Under the pieces are notes generated by a model. That model was not told where the DNA came from and ran no database searches. It saw only the letters and a program-made list of their open reading frames with translations. DNA of 36,309 nt from Pelargonium nanum (taxonomy: Eukaryota > Streptophyta > Magnoliopsida > Geraniales > Geraniaceae), in NCBI GenBank assembly GCA_036897485.1, contig JAYMTF010000441.1, positions 1 through 36,309 on the forward strand. The letters are read 5' to 3'. Below are positions 1 through 10,600 of this stretch, piece by piece (the stretch's first letter is position 1; each line of letters starts with the position of its first letter). The translations under genes were made by a program, and so were the position numbers.

Positions 1-131
1 GAAGAATCAAGCCTGCACAAGATTTCTACCAATAACTCGTCGCTTAGATGTGAAATATATGATGTCGATGAAGAAGATGATCGAATCTTGCGTCCACCAT
101 TAATGACATTGACAATTCTCTTATCTTCCAT
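1..131 (-). CDS. F-box protein, N-terminal fragment (gene continues beyond the left edge)
   Basis: Reading the minus strand from the ATG at 131 gives 43 complete codons with no stop before the window edge. A basic, serine-rich lead (residues about 14-24) is followed by HLSDELLVEILCRLDS, the first helix region of an F-box. F-box proteins bind SKP1 and carry substrates to SCF ubiquitin ligases; the substrate domain (LRR, Kelch, FBA or other) lies outside the window, so the subfamily is unknown. The ATG is the first one in this frame close to the F-box. The next gene, TFIIIC, diverges from it. The call rests on one short motif, but that motif is characteristic. Confidence 0.65.
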   Translation of the reverse strand, partial: MEDKRIVNVINGGRKIRSSSSSTSYISHLSDELLVEILCRLDS

Positions 132-1242
132 CTCATTCACTTTCTTGAAACATTTTCTTCTTTGTTTGATTATTAGCAGAAGAGACCTAATAAATTTTCA
201 ATGGATATTGAAGAGTATAAATTTGTGATATTAATTGATTCTTGGAAATACAAAACCTACCATATCATAATTAAGAAACAAATTAAAATTATGATATACT
301 AAAATTAAAAGGTATAGATTTTAGAAATACTTGTTCAACAAACAAACAAATAAATTAGGAAACCAAAGCCAACGTTTAAATTAAAATTACAAATTGGTTT
401 ACACATGATAAACAACTATGAAAATGCAAAATCTTTAAACGACTAAAAAATTAATTTTGACCGACATTGAGTTCAAAAAGGCTGCGGAAGTGGGAAGGCG
501 ACACATGAGTTCCACAATCCCGAAAACTTTCGGATCAACTTGAGTGTTCTACGCCTTACATTGCACAAAAAGACGCAGGATCTCACATTCGTTCCACGTA
601 GCGGATCAAAAAACCAACACAAGTACACTATGTCCATTTTCATTACCATTGGAATCCTGAGGAAAACTGGGCTATCCGCAAACACCCTCGGCACACTCCT
701 ATTAAAGAGCCTGGCCTATGTGATTGGTATCTTGAGAGTATCGAAAAACGAGTGTAACCATTGACATTAAAATCCGAGTTTGCAAATTTTAATCCAATAA
801 TTTCTTGCGATGAGTTGAACCAAGAACCTTGTTAGGTTACGAGTAGTACATATAGACATGATGTCGTTTTTACAATTCAAACATGAACATTGAGAGTCTT
901 ATTTGCATTCTGATTCTTGAACAAAAATTCCAATCCAAACGCTACATCTTAAATAGATTAGGGTTTTCAGGTCTTCCACGACTAATTAGCCCTAAGTTGT
1001 TGTACTCCTAATACTAAGACAGTTAAGGAGGAGGAGGAGTCTCCTTACCTGGTCTTGGTGTGACCAATGGTGACAACGGCTCCCACGAAGGGAAGGAGCA
1101 AAAGAGGTGGTTTCCGGATTGATCACATCATAGTCGGGTCAGATTTTGAGTTTTACGAATAAAATACACTAATTTCGCAGGATAACCCGATCCGACCAAC
1201 TTCAGATTGAGTTAGGATCGGGTACCCATCGGATTCTAAAAT
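132..1242. other. Intergenic region between the divergent F-box and TFIIIC genes
   Basis: About 1.1 kb that must contain both promoters. Bases 132-440 are AT-rich. Bases 440-775 are less AT-rich, with overlapping short open frames on both strands that match nothing I recognise; one plus frame (about 607-763) has a stretch rich in His, Trp and Pro that looks like decayed coding sequence. Bases 1130-1240 contain GGGTC/GACCC-rich text typical of degenerate plant hAT-like repeats. I see no convincing TATA box for either gene. Confidence 0.4.
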
Positions 1243-1465
1243 AGGGATGACAACAAAGCAAGTCTGGATCAAGCTTTGTACTCCACGTCCTCGCCCGTGC
1301 CACGCTCGGAGATTGCTTCATCTCCCCATTTTCCTCTCCGTTCGGGGACGGAGATTACCGTGCTCCGTAACCCGATTGGAGAATTTATTACTACATTATC
1401 GTTCGTGTCCCAATCGGGTTGAGAGTATCGGGTTCTCGTCGGGTTCGGATGAGATTGTCATCCTA
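1243..1465. mobile_element. Probable small non-autonomous DNA transposon (MITE-like) just upstream of TFIIIC
   Basis: The block opens with AGGGATGACAA and closes with TTGTCATCCTA, imperfect terminal inverted repeats. The interior is rich in GGGTTCGG and CCCGATTGG type motifs common in plant hAT-related MITEs. It ends about 160 bp before the TFIIIC start codon, so it lies in the promoter or 5' UTR. I could not find a clean target-site duplication, so the family is uncertain. Confidence 0.45.
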
Positions 1466-1624
1466 ATATCAAATTCATTTCTTTTTTTTAAAGGAAAAAC
1501 AAAGTTCCCTTTTTTCCCATTCCCCGCCACTGACAACAAGAACTCAATCACTACACCGAAGAGAGAAAATACAATTTTCCCAAGAAACAAACACCCCCTT
1601 CCCCTCCTCCATGCCCGACCAACC

Positions 1625-4600
1625 ATGGACGCGATCATAGCCTCGGCCCTCGAAGAAATCTGCGCCAAAGGCCAGTCCGGAATCGCCGTCGCGTCGCTCT
1701 GGTCGCGGCTCGCTCCGGCGCTCTCCTCCTCCAACCTCGACCTCTCTCCCGGCGTCAAGAGAGCGGTGTGGCTCAACCTCCTCAATGTCCCGAGCCTCCA
1801 ATTCCACGCCAAAAGCGTCTCTTACAACGCCGACGACCTAGCGATACAGTCTTTTGAGGACGCCGAGAACCTGAAATTGAAGGTTATCGCCAAGGAGCGA
1901 TTTCGCGACAACTTCGTCGGACTCTACGACGAGTGCTCGGCCATCGCCGCCATTTCCCCAATCCAGCGCCGCGCTCTCGAGTGCCTCGCCATCGCCAGGT
2001 TAATTTCTGTGGATTTTTTTTATAAAAAAAACGGACTTTGAAGATTTTTTTGTGTTTATTTGGGGAATGTGACCTATGATTGTATGTCTCTCTATATAAA
2101 TTTTGAATATTTTGTGTATAGGTGCTTTCCCATGTTAAGGTTCGAGCTGCTACGCTTGCTGATAAAAAGAAAGTCTCGTTTCAGCTTAATTTGTGTAATT
2201 TTTATCAGTACAAAATTTTGAGAACTGGAATTTGAATAATTTGTGTCTATATAGTGGGTTTGGGTTCGCCTTAATCAGTTTTGTGTCAACTAAATCAACT
2301 TGTTTACTTAATTGTGCTGTGCTCGGCTGTTCTAGTCGAACCCGTATATATAGATGAATCGTGTAGCCCATTTAAGCATAAAGTTGTATTTTTTACAATC
2401 GTATCGTGTGGAAAATGACCCATATATATCAAATGGGTCAATATACCAGGTCGTGTTGGTTCAAACCTAGCTTTTTTTAAAAAAAAAAAGCTTTTTTTTA
2501 TATCAGTTAGAGCTACACAACAGGGGTAGCTCTCTCCTTTTAACCCAAAACCCCACCCCACCCGACGCAATGGGATTTGAACCCACGATCTCCCACGTGG
2601 AGATGTGTGTCTTGACCATTGCGTCACCCCCTAGGGGGCAACCTAGCTAATTTGGGTTGTGTAATTTTGAACCCAATTATCCAAACGGCTTGGCCGTGTT
2701 GAGTTGTGTCACCAACTCGTAAACGGGTTGTGTTCGTGTCGTGTAACTCAACCTGTATAGTAACCGGTTGAGTTCGGGAAGACCCATTTAACAAAATACT
2801 AAACTTTGAACAGTAACATGACCAGTGAACACAAATTGTCATCCCTAATGTTAGTTATGTTCATGCTGTTATTGACGTGATAGGAATAACACAAAGTGAA
2901 CTTAGTATGGAATTGGGTATAGAAGGGAATAAAATATTCTATTTTCATGAGGAGCCTTGCATGCCGAGGGTTAATTGTGAGGCCAGATGTAATTTTGTGG
3001 ACGAAGGAAGCTTGTGAGGAAGGGGAGTCGATAAACTATTGGTGTGTGGCTTGTATAAACCATCTATATACTCCTGTTGTAAATGTGACCTATTATGTGT
3101 GTTTGAGTGTGTCTCTATATATAGTATATATCGTACATGTATGTATCAGTATTGAATAATCTAATGCAAAAGCTGGGTATTAATGGTGGTGGTTATGGTC
3201 AAACTGTTATTTACACTATATATGTTTGCAGGACGGACGGAATAACGCAAAGTGAGCTTAGTAAGGAATTTGGTATAGAAGGGAATAACATGTTCTATGT
3301 CATGAGGAGCCTTGAATGCCGAGGGCTAATCGTGAGGCCGGATGCAATTTTGAGAACAAAGGAAGCTTGTGAGGATGGGGAGTCGAAAAACAATTCGAGT
3401 GTGGCGGCCACTAAGTTACTATACTTGTATCGTTATGCAAAGCATTTAAGCTCACTACAGAGACTTGAGATTACCAAAGAAGAAAGGACTTTGGAGAGTC
3501 TTGGGAATGGAAATGAAAGTGATGATGAGGAAGATAATTTTGGCAGGGGAGGTGTTAAAGATGATGTGTGTGTAAAGGATTATTTACCACAAATGAAAGC
3601 TATATGTGATAAACTTGAAAGTGCCAAGGACAAGGTCAGTTATATGACTTGTATCTAAAACTGCTTCTTGATACATCTTGTTACATTATATCATTACGCT
3701 GATTTCATTTTGTGTCATTCTTTTTCATTGAAGGTTCTTGTTGTCTCAGATATTAAACAGAATCTCGGATACCATGGATCATCTTCAGGACACAAGGCTT
3801 GGAGAAACGTAATTTTATTATATTACTTAATAATAGATCTTTTTTAGCGTTTACTGAATGCTTTTCTTCTGTTGGTCCATGCACCATGTGCTGGCAGATT
3901 TGTAGCCGCTTGAAGCAGGCTCGTGTAGTGGAGGAGTTTGAGGCTAAAGTGAATGATAAGGTCAGTCTGAAATTTTGTTTACTAATTATCTTTTTGCAAG
4001 GATTCATGCATCAAATGCTGCATTGGTTTCAGAAGGAATATTGAATATGGTTCTGATTTTCTTATGAATATTTTACCAGTTTGGCTGTCTGGTTTCATTT
4101 ATTGACTGTTTTCATGTGCCATATATTCGTTCTTAGTGTCTAAGTCATCAATGCATTTTATTTGGTTTCCTCAGAATTTTGGTTCTACACGAACCATGAA
4201 GCATATCTGTTACTCGTGAAATGATTTTTGCATATTTCAGGTGATTAATGCCATTTGTGCAGTAGAAAAAAGAATGATGCATTCTCTACTCTCTTCTTAT
4301 GACAGTGTTTAGTACATAATGTGATTTAGGAATAGTACACAGGAGAGATTGCATAACAAACTACACAAGCACAGTCAACTTAATCCTTTGCATTGCGTGG
4401 TTTCTTCAATCTAAAGAACTCAATGGCTCTGAATTTAGTTGCCTCTTATTGTTAGCTTCTATTTAAAATTCACAACTGAGTGGTTCTTGCTATAGTAATA
4501 CTTTTGGTGTTGTCATTCTTGCTACTTTCATATGGCTTGGGTTGCTTAAATGATTGAACTATTACTTTCTCGTTTGTACATTGATATTGTTACTATGATA

Positions 4601-7600
4601 TTTCATATTTGATGTCTGAGGCTCTGAGCAAGTATAGCTACTTGGTTTGGTGGTGTCAATCTTTTTTCATGCTTTGTATTGGCTATATTTTTTTGATGCA
4701 CAATCAATGAATTTAGTTTACCACAAAGTTTTATATTTTCTTCCTGTTGTGGACTATTTTCTGTTTGTATCTGGACAAGGAGTTTCATGTTTTGTTCATG
4801 GCTTCATATGCTTATACTTTTTGGCAGGTCGAGCGTTGCCTCCGTTTGATAAAAAAATTATCTTCAAATGTTGAGCCAAAAACTCTTGGACCTGGTGATG
4901 AAAAAGTTGATGGAGAACCACTACTAAAATTTGGGAGGAGAGGTCAAAGAACTGACCAGCTTGTAGATCTTGCCTTTGATCATCAAATTTATGATATGAT
5001 TGATGCTGGAGGATCTGATGGGATACTTGGTCTTGACGTATGTCCATTTATTGTTGCTTACCTTTCCTCTCAAAGTTGTGCTTATGGTTATACAGATACA
5101 TATATATACATACGTATGGAATTATGTAATATCCTCCTATTCTGAAAGACAGCAATCAATGAAGCTTTCTAGAGCCTGGTTTGGCATGAAGTATCCTAAA
5201 AATGCTTATTTTTTCTCTCTCACAACTAATAATACACGCTTGCTCACTTGCTGTTAACAGCTGTCCACTAGGCTTGGAATTAGTAACAAAAAGATCCAAC
5301 CGCGATTGGAGAATATGTGCTCAAGGTTTGGGGCTATTAGGACGGCAGAAAATATCAAAAAGTGCAAGGCATATCGGTTTCGGACTCATGGGAATTTCAA
5401 CCGTCAATCATCTGATGTACGTCCTTGTACATCAAAAAGCTTGGATGAAACTAAAATCTCAAATGTAATTGGTGAAAATAAGGATGTTCCTGACCCACCA
5501 ACTGATAGCCTTTTAGAGTGCGATCCTTCGACTTTTGAAGGTCATTTTCCTACCCCCGAGAAGATAGATCAGAAGGAAAGTGAGATAGCAGTTTCTCGTT
5601 TCTACGGAGATGGTATGGCAAACAATGAGCTTCTCCGTCCTGGCAACCCACAAGAATTGCTTAACGAGTCAAGAGGTACTGTTCCTGATGCAGAAGTTGA
5701 AACGGAAATACAGGCTTCTCCAGAAAGAACAACTCCTACTTCGCAAAAGCATCTTAAATCTAGATCATCTCAGCGATATGCTTGTTTGTCTTCAACTATT
5801 GATAGTGCCCAAAGGGAGCAGAGGGTACTTGAACGGTTAAAGGTTTTTGCCCAAACTCTCTACATTAAAGAATTATTTGAGGAAAATATTTCATGGTTCC
5901 TCTATATCATGTTTTATATGTAAACAAACAATTATGTTAATGCTGTTCCTTTCTTCCTTTTGCAGGATGAGAAGTTCTTATTGAGAGCTGAACTTTATAG
6001 GTGGCTTGTAAATTTTGAGAAGGACAAGAACACAAAGATGGACAGGAAGACTATTGATCGAATTGTGAATAAACTTCAGCAAGAAGGGCACTGCAAGTGC
6101 ATAAAAATTAACGTGCCTGTTGTCACAAACTGTGGTGGTAGCCGTATCATTCATGCAATTCTGCACCCATCAGTTCATAGTCTACTACCTGAGTTACATG
6201 GAGAAATTTACGAGAGACTAAGATCTTTTGAAATGCTAGTTCGTGGTCATGGCTCTCAAAAATTGAGGAACAACGAATCACTTCCTGTGTTGAATGATAT
6301 CCAGAGAACTCAGAGTCGTGTCAGTTCAGATGCCCAGGCTGTGAATTCAGAAGCCATGCGTGCTAATGGGTTTGTGTTGGCAAAAATGGTTCGTGCAAAG
6401 CTGCTGCATAGCTTTTTATGGAGTTACCTGACTTGTTCACCTGGTTGGAATGATTCTTTATCATCTGGAAAACATTTGAATGATAAAAAAAATCCTCATA
6501 GTGCTTGTAATTTGTTTTCACTTGAAGAAGCCATTAAGGCCATTCCACTTGAGCTGTTCTTACAAGTTGCGGGCTCCACTCAAACAATTGACGATATGAT
6601 GGACAAGTGTAAGAAGGGCTTGCTACTCTCAGATCTTCATGTCAATGAGTACAAGCATTTGATGGATACTAGGGCTACTGGAAGATTGTCGTTGATCATT
6701 GACATTTTAAGACGGCTAAAGGTATGATACTTGGTGACATGGGAGTTAAGTTCCATATGCAATTACAGTGTTTTGAATCTTACTTATCCTGGGCTACTTG
6801 ACTAGGATTGTCATTAACACTTTGTTGGTATGAAGATAGAGGGGAAAGAACATGACTTTCTTCTAAAATTAAACACATGGGATTTCTGTATCATGATTTT
6901 TAACATCTAATTTTGGAAATGCAGTTGATTCGACTAATAACTTATGGTCATTCAGTTGATGGAGTCAAGGTTCCACATACCACTTTTACACATGCATTGG
7001 AGCTTAAACCTTATATAGAAGAGCCACAATCATTCGTGTCAACATCTTCAAATTCTAGATCTCTTGACCTTCGCCCTCACATTAGGCATGATTTTATCTT
7101 GTCAAGTAGAGAAGCCGTTGACGAATATTGGCAAACTTTGGAGTTTTGTTATGCTGCTGTTGATCCAAGGACAGCTTTACATGCATTCCCTGGATCTGCT
7201 GTTCATGAGGTATGAACCCGTTGTTTTATGCTCTGATCTTACATTAATTGAATGATCTAAAAGTATAAAAGGTATTAAATTGGGTAAAAAAAACTGGTAT
7301 GGACATTTTCCTTGTGGTTATTATTTACATCGCTATGTCCTTCCATACATGATCTGTTATTTACTCCTGTGGTAGGTTAGGATTGTATAAATGTATGCAG
7401 TGACTCTTTAAGGAGACATGCTAGACAGCATTACCACATTCGTTAAACTCTGCAGCTAATCAAAATCTTGCACTTGTAGGTTTTCGTTTATAAGTCCTGG
7501 ACCTCAGTTCAGGCTATGACAGCTGATCAGCGTGCTGAGCTCCTAAAGCAAATAGAGAAGAAGGTAAAATTAGATGAAAAGTTTACGTTCAAAGACTGTG

Positions 7601-10600
7601 AGAAGATTGCGAAGGATCTCAATCTGACCTTAGAGCAGGTTAGATTGATTTATATTTCAATAATTGACTTTTATAAAGAATAAACCTATTACTTCCTGCA
7701 CTCCAGTATTTTTTTAATTTACACTAAGTTTTGGTGGGAAAATAGGCATAAATGGTGCATCATAAGTCCTTGGTGTTGAATAATTACCTGTTCTAAATGT
7801 TGTCTGTCTAAATGCCTATTTACAGGTGCTTCGTGTGTATTATGATGTGCGCCGAAAACGTCGTAATAGTTTTCAGGGTGCTCTAAATACCAATGGAGAT
7901 GATCACCAACTGTTTAAAGAAATTCGTGTTTCATCTTCTCGAAAAAGGAAGAGAAAAGCACGGCTGGTAAAGTGCACAACAGCTGACACTAGTACTGCCA
8001 AATCATCTGATACTGTTAACGAATTTGGAGAGGAACAGAATCCTCTAGCAGCTGATTTTGTAGAATATGACGATCCTCTAGGAGCATGTCAAGAAGATGA
8101 TCATCCACAAACTGTGCAAGAGCCTGAACTTAATGAAGACAACGAGGAGTGTTTTTCCGTTATAAGCCAGTATGCCTTCTCAAAGATGAAACCAACACGC
8201 CAGAAAAGGTTTCTATGGACCGATGAAGCTGATAGGTAAAGGAAAGAGAAGTAGCATTTTAAACCATAAGGACAATCTAACACCAGCTTAGTAATAAACT
8301 TATTCACATAAAAAGGCCAACGGATCATAAGGAACTAAGATCGTTGGACATGTATTAAATTCCTCCAACTAAAGGGCTTCACCTTTCAATATGATTAACA
8401 CGTGGTATATATCATAATTTTGTTGGGAAGTATTTGAATCTGGTGATTACTACTTCCTGGTTGTAACATGTATAGGGGTGTTGGCTTCATTCATTCATGC
8501 CCAACCTTTACTACTATGCAGTCGACAAATTGTCCATCTGGTTTGATTTATGGTGTTCTTTTATGCAGATAGTGTTCTTTTATGCTGCTATATTGGTAAA
8601 ATTTTCATGTTCTCTCATTTCACTTGTCTCAGGCAATTGGTGATCCAATATGTACGAAACCGTGTGACTCTTGGGCCAAAATACCAGCGTACGGATTGGG
8701 CCTCACTTCCTGATCTGCCAGGGCCTCCAAATACATGCTTGAAGAGAATGGCATCGCTAAACAAAAATTCAAAGTTCAGAAGAGCTGTAATGAGGCTTTG
8801 TAATGTGCTTAGTGAACGCTATGTGAAATACCTGGAGAAAACCCAGAACATGTCAGTAAGCATCGATGATCAAAGAGAACTAACTGGGAGTTCATCACCA
8901 GCGTGCCGCAATAAGTGTTTTCCTGATGGTATTGAACATACTCAAGAATCTGAATCGAAGGAAGACCGATGGGATGATTTCGATGACGCAAATATTAAGA
9001 CTGTCCTTGAAGAGGTTCTTTGGTACAAGCAGATAGCTAAAATGGAGTCATCTAAAAGAGCTGCTTCTGATTGGTCAGATCAAAACATAAATTCTAAAGG
9101 AGTACGTCTCGATTTTCTCATTGTCACCTTCAGTTTTTGTATATTCAAATTGTCTGCAAAGAAATATCTGACAAGAGAGCATGCTACTCATTGAGTCTGA
9201 CTGTCTTTTTATTTTATTCTGTTGGAAGGACACAAGATTTTTAGTTGAAAAATGCATGTCTCCCTCTTATATTCGCTTCATTGCTCTCATTAGTATGTAC
9301 TAGGTTATATGGACCTCACTCTTCAATCTTCATTGGTTGTGCGCTTGCATATGGATATATGGATACATATATTTCATTATTGTAGCATCTGCTGACATGT
9401 TTATTGTCCTATTTAGTTAAATCTTTTGGCACATTCGGTCTTGATTTATTTATCATGCTATTCAGTATTTCAGGGAGCTAAATTGATAACATATTTGTTA
9501 TTTCTTTTGCAGGATGATGAATCTGAGATGACTTCATTAGCCACTCCTAGTGATGATGTTCGTGATCATGGTGGAGAGCCTAAAGATTCTTCCCGAAAGT
9601 CAAGATGCCGCCGACTTCATCAGAAGTTTATTAAGCATCTGAATGAAGGGATTAGTGTCTATAGACAAGTATATAATTCCTTGGCCATTTCCAGTGCTGT
9701 AGAACTACTTAAGCTTGTTTTCTTAAGCACTTCAACATCACCAGAGGTGCCAATTTTGCTGGCAGAAACTCTACGTCGTTATTCTGAACATGATCTTTTT
9801 GCAGCATTTAGCTACCTCAAAGAGAAGAAGTTCATGGTAAACCACATTTCCATTTTTTATTGATTTTAATGCAGTTAAGTGGGGGCTACAAAACCAGCTT
9901 TTCAGTCTAGATCCCAAACTTATTGAAATTCTTAATAATATTTTATTCACACGATTGGAATAGAGATTAACATTCCCTACTTATTCCTCGCTACACACTA
10001 TATGTCAAATGATGTCCTCAAGATCTAAATTTAGGTTTGGGTTTTCAAACGGTTGTTCTTTGGAAGCCAATTCTCCATGCTCATAATTCAGTGAAGTATA
10101 TTTAATTTTCTGATCTCTGCTGATTTATATTCCTTTTATTCGTTATTTTATTTATTCTCTTTTTCAGTCGGGGTCCTGCCTCAGTTTCTGTTCATATGAC
10201 TTCCTCGACTTTAGTTGTCCCGTGACATTTATATTTCTCTAGTATTTATGTTTATAGTTTAAAGAATACATGGAAATGAAATTCATCATAATTGCTTTTA
10301 CCATTTGCCAGGCTGGGGGTGATGATAGTCCTTTTGTACTCTCTCAACACTTCATGCAAAGAGTTTCTAGATCTCCTTTTCCAGCTAAAACAGGAGAAAG
10401 AGCTGCTAAATTTTCTAGTTGGCTGCATGAAAGAGAAAAAGATCTTATTGAAGGGGGAGTGGATCTTACAGCCGATTTACAGTGTGGAGACATTTTTCAT
10501 TTGTTTGCACTTATTTCTTCAGGTGAGTTGTCATTTTCTCCGTGCTTGCCAGATGAAGGTGTTGGAGAGGCTGAAGACGTGAGAGGTTTGAAACGGAAAA

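Noticed and set aside
1396..1812. Antisense open frames over TFIIIC exon 1
   Set aside because: They mirror the GC-rich sense exon, whose protein is clearly recognisable; no independent support.
2540..2639. Possible functional tRNA gene
   Set aside because: A and B boxes are present, but no paired acceptor stem or normal cloverleaf can be drawn, and there is a SINE tail with target-site duplication.
4240..4800. Possible missed exon in TFIIIC intron 4
   Set aside because: Exons 4 and 5 join in phase 0 with good splice sites, and the intervening short frames are AT-rich with no family similarity.
9102..9194. Open-frame extension past TFIIIC exon 11
   Set aside because: The donor at 9102 (GGA|GTACGT) and an in-frame acceptor at 9512 restore the family sequence; the extension is intron read-through.
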